From contig CM066995.1 of NCBI GenBank assembly GCA_033977485.1, forward strand, positions 48,731,162 through 48,795,161: a stretch of 64,000 nt of DNA. The letters are read 5' to 3'. Of the stretch, positions 1 to 11,038 are shown one piece after another (positions within the stretch are counted from its first letter, which is position 1; each line of letters begins with the position of its first letter). A program made the translations under genes and the position numbers. Below the pieces are notes generated by a model, which saw only the letters and a program-made list of their open reading frames with translations, searched no databases and had not been told where the DNA came from. This stretch comes from Hydrangea macrophylla. Taxonomy: Eukaryota > Streptophyta > Magnoliopsida > Cornales > Hydrangeaceae.

Positions 1-2073
1 AGCTCAGATCTTGTTAAGGGAAAAGTTCAAAATTTGTGCATTTTGCTTAGTTAATTTTGTATTAGTTGTTATGCTTTTACCTGAGTTTAATTATAAATAT
101 GTGAAACACCATGTAAAGTTGGACTTTGCAGATTTGTGACTGTGTGAGCATCTAACTTGGTTTAAGTATCTGTGTGAACTCGTATTCGTTATTTAATTTG
201 ATATAACGTGGAATTACATTGAGATGTAAGAATTCTCAGGTAATGTTGGATTTCATGAATTTGTGAATATGAGACCATTTGTGTGATGTTTTTCTAATAG
301 AAGTTAATATTAGAAAATTCTTTAGTGTTCGCCGCTGCTCTTTAAGATTTTAGGCAGTGACTTTGTGGATGATCCGTCCTTTTGTAATTAGACGGCGAGT
401 ACGTGGATGACCCGTCTCTTTATTTTTAAGTCTTATGCCCGGCTTGTTGGTCAATTTCATGTGTATTTAGACATTGTTTATTAACGTCAAGAACGTAAGG
501 ACTAGCCTTTCGGTGTATACTCAAATCCCAGTGATACCCATGGAAGTTGGGACCGGAGTGGGAGTACGTTAGTATTACGTTAGGAGACACATGTGATATA
601 TGTGTAGGCTGAACCATGGATGGGTTTCCGAAGTGGTGAATATAAGGTGAAATAAATAAAATACTTGTGCTGTTTAAATTTGCGGCTATACGTTGTATTG
701 TAATTCATTATATCTTATTGCAGTCGAATCGTAGAAATTAATATATGCTTAGTAATCATCAAATCAAACAACTTTTGTGTATATCCATTAGCGTAAAACG
801 TAGCATTCTATGTGTAACGTATCATTTTTGGGATCGTAGTAATTTGATAATAAACTAGATCAGATTAGTAAATTGAAGATTTTGGATACTTAGATTCATA
901 GTTTATGGTCGTTCCGCGTAAACTGAAGTAAAACAATGATCCGAACAACTTCGTGTTTTACAGTTTTCCTAAAAAAGTCATATTGACATTGTTTTCATCG
1001 ATTTTCAGAATTTTGCTGAGCATCGTATATCTAAGAGCTGAAGTTTAATAATCAATTTCTGAATCATTTATTTAGAATTAATGAACGGGAATGTGAGTCT
1101 TTCCTTGGAAATTTTATTCTGGACATTTTTTGTATTTTAAGTTTTGTCTAATTCCAGCACTTTGTTGGAGATAAATTCATTTTAATTAATAACACCTTGT
1201 TATTGGTTTTCTATTATTGTGTTAATTTCTATTTTTACAGGATGGTAGGCCCACTAATGGTTTGCAGGTATCGGCCTACCATAGTTAAGAAAGGTAAGTA
1301 TTTAATTGTTTTAATTTGGGCAAGAAACTACTTGCCACCACATAAATGGAAACTACTCTATTATCCAGATATGTGTGTGGAACTACCTGTCTTGGTCCAA
1401 GAATGTTATATTGTGGTTTGTAGTTTACGGATTCAAGTTGGATCCCTAAGACTTGTATTTTGTTTAACTCATACCAGTCATGTGACTGACCCGAGTGTGC
1501 TATGCATTCGGGTATATTTCTGTTTGAAAGGTAATTGAATTACATTTGCAGGATAGTATAGTTGGAGTTCGTTGTGGAGTAGCCTACCCGTTTGTGAAGT
1601 TAAGGATATCTACTTTTCATTCTCTATGCAGTATATGATACTCTTTTATTTAGTTGGCATTGTGAGCCAAAGTTAAGAATATATATTAGGTGCAGTTATA
1701 TTCCAGTTGTATTATTGGACTTTGGGGACGTTCGTAGCAGCTCTGACATGAGATAGTGTAGTGTTGAAAATTATTCCATTTATTATTGTAACCAGATAAT
1801 TTTGTTGTGATTCAATGGAGGAAAATTTATTATTTCTATATAAGGGGAAACGTTTGGTTTTCGTGTAATAATTTTGGGAATGAGTTGATGATAAATGAAT
1901 TGTGTTTAAAAAGAGATAATGTAGTTTATAAAAGTAATTTAACTTCATTTTATCTTAAAATGGTCTTTTAAAAATAGGTGTAGCTTAGCAACCTTGGATT
2001 TTTGGGTGGTTGAATATTTATCAGGGTATGTACTTGATTGGATATTTGACTTTCCAAAAATCGAGGTGTGACA
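1..2073. repeat. AT-rich non-coding sequence, possibly the end of a gypsy-type LTR
   Basis: No credible gene is visible; open frames are short and show no recognisable domain. The stretch ends near 2073 in GAGGTGTGACA. That resembles the GGGGTGTGACA ends of the gypsy LTRs elsewhere in this window (48783, 62366), so this may be the right part of an LTR read on the plus strand. No second copy, primer-binding site or target duplication supports this. A small inverted pair (GGTAGGCC / GGCCTACC) lies near 1245-1280. Confidence 0.3.
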
Positions 2074-2113
2074 TTGGGACAGAATCGACCCAACTTCATG
2101 AGACCCAACCCCC

Positions 2114-2605
2114 ATGACTGCCCCAATTATTACCAAGGAAAATGCCCCAATGCCTGCGGCCAATGTTGCTTTGCCCGAGACATCGGCCAGCCTCTTTGCG
2201 GAGTCAAATCTCCCTTCAGGCTCCACTGCACAGCTACAATCGTGCTCGGAACCTGTCGCTCCCACATCTTCAACCGTTGTCTCCCAAGATACGTCAATCT
2301 CATCTACTCCAGCATATGCCCAGGTAACTAAGTTCCATTGTTTGGGCTCCCAGTCTCTTTGTATATCTTCCTACTAACTTTTGTTTTGGTTTTCATTTTT
2401 TACTCAGGCAATGCCCTTTGGTCCTGAACCGTTCGTTCCCTTTGACAACTTCTTCACCCAGCTGGACCTATGGGCATTTGATCTGGGAGCCTTTGAGCCG
2501 AAACAGCAATGTCGTCAAGCCTTCTATAGTCAAAGGACCTTCTTCTCAGGCTGGCTAACTACGATCTGGCCGGGCTACCATCTTCTACTGAATTTGATAC
2601 AGCTT
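2114..2605 (+). pseudogene. Two-exon gene fragment of unknown function, frameshifted
   Basis: I do not recognise this protein. An open frame runs from ATG 2114 to 2323 and is Pro/Ser/Thr/Ala-rich. It meets a good donor (CAG|GTAACT at 2323/2324). After a short pyrimidine-rich stretch, an acceptor (CTCAG|GC, exon from 2408) restores the same phase and reads into PFGPEPFVPFDNFF and LDLWAFDLGAFEP. Near 2540-2560 the coding signal jumps frame: a different frame reads LANYDLAGLPSSTEFDTALS and stops near 2645. The fragment starts only about 40 bp after a possible LTR end at 2073. The short GC-richer coding-like stretch in an AT-rich setting suggests a remnant of a host or transposon-carried gene. 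Intron and frameshift are read directly; the origin is inference. Confidence 0.35.
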
Positions 2606-2619
2606 TGAGTGCCCTTCTT

Positions 2620-3952
2620 GCTAATCGCTCACTCTCGGCTGGGTAGCTCTCTTTGGTACAAGAACTTCAAGAATGGCGACCGGGCGTGCCAAAAATGTTT
2701 GCAGTAGTTTGTGCGGGCGTGCAAGAGCCACACGGGCTCGGTGTGTGCAAACTGCTTTCCTATGTGCTTGTGTTAGTGATACACAAGGCTTAGAAATCTG
2801 ACTTTTAACAGGGTGATTGCATGAGGTGAGTAGGAAAATACCCTCACCAAAAGTTCTATGGTAGTACAGAAGCGCACAAGCCAATTCGTGAAGAGATTAC
2901 CAGATAAACAATCACAAACAATTAATAAAATACGAAGAAATTTTATTGATTGTGTTTGGAAAAAAAGTTAACAAAACCAAATAACAAAATTAGAACAGGC
3001 TCTGATTGCTCAATAGGAAGACTGAAAATAGAAAATGACAAAGAGGACTGACCTATGACTAATAAATCCAAGAACACAATAACACGGGGTTGAATTCTCT
3101 GAATGCTGTTTGAATGATGTTTGAATGCTGTTTCGAAAATGATGTGGAGTCCTTTGCACGGTTGGCTAGCCTTTGTATTTGTAGCGACCTTAGAGCAATC
3201 CACGATATGGTAAGGACTCCTTGAATTGTGCCCCAAGCAAGACATGGACGGCAGAATCTTTCCGACTTTCCAACTCCTTATCTTCATCTTGATTGAATCA
3301 ATCCCAATATTTTCGGGATTGACTCTCTATCTCCTGCTGGATATGCCCAGACCAATTCCTAAAAGAACTTTGCTTCCTTAATTCTAGGATAACAACTGCC
3401 GTGATAATTATGGAGACTCATTCAAACATCAGGTTGTTCTTCCTTCATCACCCACCGTGCCTTCAGAAGCGTGTGAGCCCGATGACGGCTAAGTGCATGC
3501 TTCTGACCAATCGGGCTCCAATACTTTGCCATTATTGTTCCTTCCAAATGTGACGCCCGATCACTGGGTATATTACTTATATCTCCTATCGGGTCCGCCA
3601 CAGTTGACTTTATGCCTTATCCTCCTAACCCACGTGATGTTGACCTCTCGAGCCCGATCGCCATTCGCAGCCTTAGGCCGGAAAGTCCCAAACAGTTTCT
3701 GGGCCAGCCCGATCCATGCCCACCCAAATTCATTCTGGCTTAAAAAACCCTTGACAGTTTTTGGGTAGAAACACTATATTAACAGTACAATATTCCCCGG
3801 TCATTCGATGAAACAATACTAATAACACATATCAATTATCCCATCCCCTTCCCCTTTAAGAAACCCATATACATTTCAAAATATATATATATATTTTAAA
3901 AAAAATTTAAATGAATAATAAAATAATAACCTATGCGTTTTATATATGTGTA
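2620..3952. other. Decayed repeat sequence without a gene
   Basis: Nothing codes convincingly here. 2880-3200 resembles the U3/R side of a minus-strand LTR: a run near TTTTATTGATTGTGTTTGG resembles the region of the copia LTR at 17344-17566 just before its short leader. 3490-3770 is GC-richer, with phrases such as CGATCGGGCTCC that recall the gypsy element at 55-59 kb. I could not find paired termini. 3780-3952 is AT-rich and featureless. Confidence 0.3.
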
Positions 3953-4582
3953 CTAGTAATAATCCGTGCCCGTGGGCACGAAGCGAAAAAAAAAAAAGAA
4001 AAAAAGAAATTCAATCAAGATTTGCCAGGCAGGATCGAAAAGTTGCTAAATTACATGCTTTTTTTTTAGGATAACACCAACCTTGCCCAACCTTTTTGAG
4101 GATATATCATTTCATATTTTCTTTCTGGCAACAATGGTTGGGCTTATTCCACCTTCCTATAATGCTAACTCTATGCCTGGCAATTGAAACAGTGTGTATC
4201 ACTATTCCTGAGATTATGATAAACAGATTTCCGGTTTTTTAGGTTTATGAAACATCTAATGCCTAGCAAGGTCCCTGTTATACCTGAAACATCTTATTTT
4301 TCTGTAAGGTCCCAAATTTTCCTTTGCCAAACAGGGTTTCTCTAAAATATTGACACTTCAAAAGTTTCATAAACACATGCATAAAACCCCACACTTCTAC
4401 ACACAAACCCACACGCGTGCGCGCGCGCGCGCACACACACACAGAGAAACACATTGTACATACCCACACAAAAAAAGCAATTAATGAGAAAGAGAGAGGG
4501 ATACCTGGTGGTCGGAGATGGTGGTAGTGGTGGTGGTCGGAAATGGTGAGAGAGGGCCGAAGATGGTTATAGTGGTGGTGGT

Positions 4583-4624
<42 letters not shown>

Positions 4625-5175
4625 AGAGAAAGAGAAAGACATGATTAAGAGCCCAAAAAAAAAAAAAAGCAATTAGTGGTCAATGATTATATGATTACTA
4701 ATATGGTAATATGGTTTTTTGAAAAATACTCTGCGTAATTAGTATTTGCCAAACATTAATGCAGCTTTTGCTTATGGTCCGGGGGTTTCATACTTTCGGG
4801 GTGTGTGAATGTAAATCTCTTGCATGTGTAGGAGTTAACACACGAATTAAGAGTATGGTCCGGCGGTTTCATACTTTCAGGGGGGTGTAGATGTAAATGT
4901 CTAGCATGTGTAGGAGTTAACACATGAAATAAGAGTAAAGAGTAATGCAGCTTTTGCTTATGGTCCGGGGGTGTGTAAAATCAAATTGATTTCTTTGGTA
5001 AAAGAGAGAATTATGGAGAATGAGAGAGAAAGATATATAAGGCAAGATTTATATACATGTTTGATATATGTAGTATTTTTGATACAACGGTTTAAAATAT
5101 CTCAACTTGTCTCAATGGATAGGATTGAAAGTAGCTAATTTAAGAGGTACCCACACCGCTCTAACTTATTATATG
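3953..5175 (-). repeat. Helitron dimer, 3' unit
   Basis: This unit carries the intact 3' end. Its sequence parallels 5176-6394 nearly throughout, including TTGCCAGGCAGGAT, the CA-rich tract at 4420-4445, the GA tract at 4589-4640 and the paired subrepeats at 4775-4960. Its 5' boundary at about 5175 is degenerate (about CATATAATAAGTTAGAGCGG on the minus strand). Confidence 0.75.
3965..3980 (-). other. Helitron 3'-terminal hairpin
   Basis: Seven-base-pair stem CGTGCCC/GGGCACG with a two-base spacer. It lies 8 bases before the terminal CTAG on the minus strand. In Helitrons this hairpin marks the replication terminator. An identical hairpin lies at 5185-5200 inside the dimer. Confidence 0.75.
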
Positions 5176-5828
5176 TCAATAATCCGTGCCCGTGGGCACG
5201 AATCGAAAAAAAAAAAGAAAAAAAGAAAAAGAAAAAAAGAAATTCAATCAAGAATTGCCAGGCAGGATTGAAAAGTTGTTAAATTACATGCTTTTTTTTT
5301 TTTTCAGGATAACACCAACCTTGCCCAACCTTTTTGAGGATATACCATTTCATATTTTCTTTCTGGCAACAGTGGTTGGACTTATTCCAACTTCCTATAA
5401 TACTAACTCTATGCCTGGCAATTGAAACAGTGGGTATCACTATTCTTGAGATTATGATAAAGAGCTTTCTGGTCTTTTAGGTTTATGAAACATCTAATGC
5501 CTGACAAGGTCCCTGTTATACCTGAAACATCTTATTTTTCTGTAAGGTCCCAAATTTTCCTTTGCCAAACAGGATTTCTCTAAAATATTCACACTTCAAA
5601 AGTTTCATAAACACATGCATAAAACCCCACACTTCTACACACAAACCACACGCGCGCGCGCGCACACATACACACACAAACATGCACACAGAAACACATT
5701 GTACATACCCACACAAAAAAAGCAATTAATGAGAAAGAGAGAGGGATACCTGGTGGTCGGAGATGGTGGTAGTGGTGGTGGTCGGAAATGGTGAGAGAGG
5801 GCCGAAGATGGTTATAGTGGTGGTGGTC

Positions 5829-5868
<40 letters not shown>

Positions 5869-6394
5869 CGAGTAAGAGCCCAAAAAAGAAGAAGCAATTA
5901 GTGGTCAATGATTACTAATATGGTAATATGGTTTTTTGAAAAATACTCTGCGTAATTAGTATTTGACAAAGATTAATGCAGTTTTTGCTTATGGTTCGGG
6001 GGTTTCATACTTTCGGGGTGTGTGAATGTAAATCTCTTGCATGTGCAGGAGTTAACACACGAATTAAGAGTATGGTCTGGGGGTTTCATACTTTCAGGGG
6101 GGTGTAAATGTAAATGTCTAGCATGTGTAGGAGTTAACACACGAAATAAGAGTAAAGAGTAATGCAGCTTTTGCTTATGGTCCGGGGGTGTATAAAATCA
6201 AATTGATTTCTTTGGTAAAAGAGAGAATTAGGGAGTATGAGAGAGAAAGACATATAAGGCAAGATATATATACATGTTTGATATATATAGTATTTTTGAT
6301 CCAACGGTTTAAAATATCTCAACTTGTCTCAATGGATATGATTAAAAGTAGCTAATTTAAGAGGGACCCACACCGCTCTAATTTATTATATAGA
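5176..6394 (-). repeat. Helitron dimer, 5' unit
   Basis: This unit carries the intact 5' TC terminus and an internal copy of the 3' hairpin at 5185-5200. The terminal CTAG expected after that hairpin is lost at the junction with the other unit. Its GA tract (5830-5865) is shorter and its CA tract is interrupted, so the copies have diverged slightly since duplication. Confidence 0.75.
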
Positions 6395-6682
6395 TATATA
6401 CACACGTATTTCCAGTTGTTTGTGTGCAATTGGAGATAGAGATAACATGATAATTGTTTTGTTGAGATTGATATGTGTATAACTAATTTATGCTTATCTC
6501 TTAAAACAACCTTTTGATTTATATATTAATTAGTTCCCAAGTAGAACTCTTAATCGAGAGAGATACAGAGAGAGATTAATTAGTTCCCAAGTAGAACTCT
6601 TCATAGAGAGAGAGAGAGAGAGAGAGAGAGTCCAATCTTTCTTGTCAAAAGTCTTCTCATCGTTCGTATTGTAAGTCCAACA
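6395..6682 (+). promoter_or_regulatory. Probable NAC promoter-proximal region and 5' UTR
   Basis: The sequence between the Helitron terminus and the NAC start codon. It holds AT-rich TATA-like text near 6518-6530 (TTTATATATTAATTAG). A direct duplication of TTAATTAGTTCCCAAGTAGA lies at about 6526-6552 and 6574-6602. A (GA)n tract runs at 6605-6630. GA/CT-rich 5' UTRs are common in plants. The transcription start cannot be fixed from sequence. Confidence 0.4.
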
Positions 6683-9600
6683 ATGGGTTACTCTGATGAG
6701 CAGAACAGGCCGAAACGCAAGGCCACTTTGGAAATTCAAAACATTGGTAATGGTGGCCCTAAAATTCAGCAACAACAAAATGATTCCAATAATGCTTCGA
6801 GAAACAAATCTTGTTCATCAACAAGTGGCCGTGCAATTATCCCAGAAAATTATGGCTTCGACAACAATGACTACATTAATGAGTTGAAGAAAAAAAAGTA
6901 CTTTGAATCATTCCCACCTGGGTATAGGTTTTGTCCAGACGACTCAGAGCTCATTGATCACTACTTGAGCAAGAAAGTGAGGTTAGAGAAACTTCCTCCT
7001 AACAAGATTCAAGATGTCATCCTTTACAAGTATAATCCGGAAGAGCTCATAGGTATTGTTATTTTTTATTTTCTTTTCCTTGCCTGTCCATTTATTTATT
7101 TATTTATTTTTATTATTTTTATAATCCGGTTAAGAATTTAGTAATTTGTTTTAGGGTTTTCTTGGGTTTTAAGTTCTAGATTTCTTTTAGTTCAATTTGT
7201 TCTCCACTTTGTTTAATTAGTAGGAGTATATATTGTTGATTTTGTCTCCTTTCTTGCTTACCTAGTTTTCTTTGAGTTGTTTCTATTGTATATATGTATA
7301 TATGACAGAATTTTTGTTCTTTTGTTTTACAATAAATTGTTGATATTTATGTGTTACTGTTAGTAGCAGTTTTTGAAACCCTAATAAAGTTCTTGGCCAA
7401 AGTGTAGATTTTGTTGTTACCTCGACGGTGATAGTGTATTCTATTGCCCTACGAGTCCATGCTGTATTTCTTTTTCTCTTTTTTCTTTTAAAATATTTAT
7501 ATTTGCTAACATTTTTCCTGAACATATGTTTTTCAGTTAGACACCAAAAGAAATAAAAAAAAAATTTAATGATAATTGTGGATAACAAATGTATTCATAT
7601 ACATAAAATAGGGGCTTTAACCACAGCAACGTCTAACCTAAAACTCAAAACTACTTTCCTATTAGGTCCATTTGTTCTTGTTTTGGTCGAAAATGTCATT
7701 TTATGCCCAAAAAACTTTAAATTCCAATACCAAAAAATGTTTCTTTTGTAAAATTGGCACCATATGTGCGCATATATCTCAAAAAATACATGACATTAAA
7801 AAAATCACACAAAAAGTCCAAAAAAAATGATAAAATTATCTACTTGAATCCCAAATTAAGGCTGCAAATTACCTATTTTGTAACATTTCCAAGTCTAATA
7901 TGTAGATTTCGAAAAAGAAACATGATATAAAAAAAAATCACTCAAAAAACCTATAAGAATTGAGAATGTTATCATCGTTAATGCAAACATATAATATTAC
8001 TTGTTGTAGACAGGTAAAATCTCAAAACTAAGCTGCAGCTAATCTTTTTTTGATAAAATTTTCAAGTCCAATGTGTAGATCTTGAGAAAATACATGAATT
8101 ACAAAAAAATAATAATAATAATCCAAAAAGAACAAAAAAAAAATACAATCTTTCAGTCAACAGATAATATTGTCTATTTCAATAGATAAAAATAAAAGAC
8201 AAGATTCCAAATCAAAAATTTTTTTTTGGGTACAATTTTTAAGTCCAAATACATGAAATAAAAAAAAATTCACGTAGAAAGACTAAAAAATGAGTAAGTT
8301 ATCGTGGTTTACAGTTGACAGATAATATAAAGTTAGCCATTTTATTCTCAAAAAAACAGTTTTATTGAAGAATTAATTTTATTGTTGCCTTGATATATGC
8401 ATGTGTTGGGATTCTATCACATGTGAGATAATACCATAAATTTAGGATTGTTGATTCGTCTAGATTCCTATTGTGATTTGGTTTTGTTTTGGGATAGAGT
8501 CATATTATTTGTCCAACAAGTAATGCGTTATAAGCTCTATAAAAGGGGGTGTTGTATAGGAATTTAGGAAGCACTTGGTGTACCAAGTAGGGGGTCTCCC
8601 TTCATGGGGGTGAATGGTCTAGGGTGACAGAGTGAGGGTTCTTTGGGATATTGAGAGTGTGTGTACAAGGGGTTTAAGGGTTGGGTTATGGGATTTGATT
8701 CAATATTTTCTTGCACCAATTTTGTTCTCAATTGTGAAAGAACGGCTCTCTTGGGTGTGGACGTAGGCAATCTTTGGCCGACCCACGTAGAAATCTGTAT
8801 TTTCTTTGGTATGCTTGTTTGTTATTGTTGGTATGTTTTTGTGTATTTATTTGGAGGAATTTGGTTCCGTGTTTAAAATTCCAAAGTGGTATTATAGCCC
8901 GGGTTATAACATATCCGCCCAATAGTGAAAAGGGAAGGACTTGTCGAGGATTTGCTGATCAAAGGTCTAATGTCTGAGGGGGAGATTGTTGCGTTTTCCA
9001 CACTGAATGTGGAAGGGACAGGTGGTTGATTTAAAAGTGTGAGGGAAATTAAAGCGTCAACCCACGAGCTAGATTTTGGGTGTTGAAAAGGCCCAAAACA
9101 ACCCAACACTGGTATTAGAGCCATGGTGGGGGCAAAGGTGCACAGTGACAGGGATCCAAGCTTTGCATCCCAAATGAAATTGCTACCTCCCTAGTCCAGT
9201 GTTCCGTACGGCCCATCGACCACCTCCAGCCACATCACGTCATGTGCTGTATTAGCGAATTTTCTTTTCTTTTTTTTTTCGGCGAGGCTAAATACACAAC
9301 ATTTTTCTGGTAAATACACCACATTCACTCACAAATTTTTCATCTTTTAACACTACATGATGGTGTATTTAGCAGAAAATATGATGTATCTAGCCTCACC
9401 AAAAAAAAATGGAAATCCGCTAATATAGCACATGACGTGATCTTGCTGGAAGTGGTCGATGGGTCGTACCCTAGGGAGGCAGCAATTTGATTTGGGATGC
9501 AAAGCTTGAATAGGGAAGTTATCTAGAATGCCAAGTGCATTAAATCAAAGGTGTTTGATTGGTGAGAATTTCAGGGAGCTTATGGGATAAGCTTTATTTT

Positions 9601-11005
9601 TTGAATTCGGGTCAGAGATGGTCCCTATAGTTTCAGATGCTGCGGATTCACCAGTGATTGCAGATTTACGAGATTTTGTATGAACTGAGGTCGTTTCTTT
9701 GTTGAAAGATCGGATGACATAGTAGGTCGTGATCTATGGTAAAAATTATTTCAGTGCTACTGTTATTGCACCAGATTGCGTATGGTGAAGAGGTCCGCCA
9801 CTCCATTTGTACGGACACTTTTCTTAGATTGTTAGAAGTACTTCAGGTGAAAATATTTTGATGGGTTCCAAAAGTGTTGATTGTCCTTGGGTGACTGGTA
9901 GTGTCGCGGGATGAAAGGTGATTTCAAAATTATTTTGTTGGATTGGTTCACTAATTGGGTGGTATGACTTAGGTCCCAAGCTTGCAAAAGAATATAAATT
10001 TGTTTGCCGGATGTTTTACCTAGAATGCAAGAATTGAGTTGCATGTAGAGACCTGAAAATCGCACATGGCAGGTTCTAAACGAAAAAGAAAGAAGTGTGA
10101 ATTGTTTGTGTCGTCTGGTTGGTAGAGTGGTATCTCCCAAGTTCTCAATGGAAAAATTCTTGCAAGTAGATGAATGGTTTATTCACGGTTTAGACAATGG
10201 TGAAGTAGTAATTTCTGTTTGGGAGAAAGAGGTATAGAGGCTTTTCTCTTAAATAAATGTGTACAATTAACTCACGTAGTTGGACATTTATTGGCCGCAG
10301 TTTGATGAATTGGAGATGTTGAGACCATATTGATTGGGGTGTGCATGCTGGTACAGAAAGACGGTCAATGGTAAACGGTTGCAAAGCGATCTGCTTTGTG
10401 AGTGTTAATCATGTGTGATAGACTGATTGAGCAGTTTTCTCATAAGTGATAGAGGGGTGATCATTGGGATTCTATCACATGTAGGACAATCCCATTAATT
10501 TAGGATTGTTGATTCGTGTAAAAATCTATTGTGATTTGGTTTTCTTTTGGGATAGAGTCATAGTACTTATCCAACAAATACTAAGTTGTAAGCTCTATAA
10601 AATGTTGTTTTGTATAGGAATTTATGAAGCCCTTGGTACCAAGTTAGGGTCTCCTCTCGTTGGGTTCTCCCCTCATTGGGGTGCATGGTCTAGGATGAGA
10701 GAATGAGGGTTCCTTGGGATTTTGAGAGTGGGCATACAAAGGGTTTAAGGGTTAGCTTATGGGATTTAATTCAATGTTTTCTTGTACCAATTTTATTCTC
10801 AATAGTGAAAGAATGTTCTCTTGGGTGTGGACATAGGTAATGTTTGGCTAAACCACCTACAAATCTATGGGTTTTTTTTATGTGTTTATTTATTATTGTT
10901 AGTGTGTTTTTGTGTGTTTATTTGAGGGAATTTGGTTTCGCGTTTAAAATTCTCAACATCAAGTGCAAGATTGTCTATTTAACTTAATCTCTTCTACTGC
11001 ATTCC

Positions 11006-11038
<33 letters not shown>

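Larger units (their letters stand above)
3953..6394 (-). mobile_element. Non-autonomous Helitron, head-to-tail tandem dimer
   Basis: Read on the minus strand, the element starts TCTATATAATAAATTAGAGC (6394 downward). It ends with a GC-rich hairpin (CGTGCCC-GT-GGGCACG, 3980-3965), then GATTATTA and CTAG (3956-3953). The flanks are A before TC (6395) and T after CTAG (3952), the AT target expected of Helitrons, without target duplication. Two copies of about 1.22 kb follow each other; the second hairpin is at 5185-5200. The internal junction lacks an intact CTAG/TC boundary and reads ATTGACATATAATAAG. Each copy carries a GA microsatellite, a CA/GC microsatellite and two roughly 95 bp subrepeats around the phrase TTTCATACTTTC. 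No Rep/helicase frame is present, so mobilisation would be in trans. Confidence 0.82.
8404..10955 (+). mobile_element. Non-autonomous LTR retrotransposon in NAC intron 1
   Basis: The left LTR (8404-8884) starts TGTTGGGATTCTATCACATG. It is followed by a tRNA-Met-type primer site, TGGTATTATAGCCC (8887-8900). A diverged right LTR (10463-10955) is preceded by the purine-rich AGAGGGGTGA (10451-10460). The interior (about 1.6 kb) has no pol domain and includes the foldback at 9156-9508. The same family is on the minus strand at 22807-23292 and 45418-45749. Orientation is the same as the gene, so its LTR promoter and polyadenylation signals could interfere. Flanks GCATG/ACATC are not a clear target duplication, and LTR divergence suggests an old insertion. 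Confidence 0.7.

Noticed and set aside
4278..5908. Open frames over the CA/GC and GA microsatellites of the Helitron
   Set aside because: They are low-complexity translations (Ser/Leu, Cys/Val, Thr runs) repeated in both Helitron copies; no domain and no coding bias.
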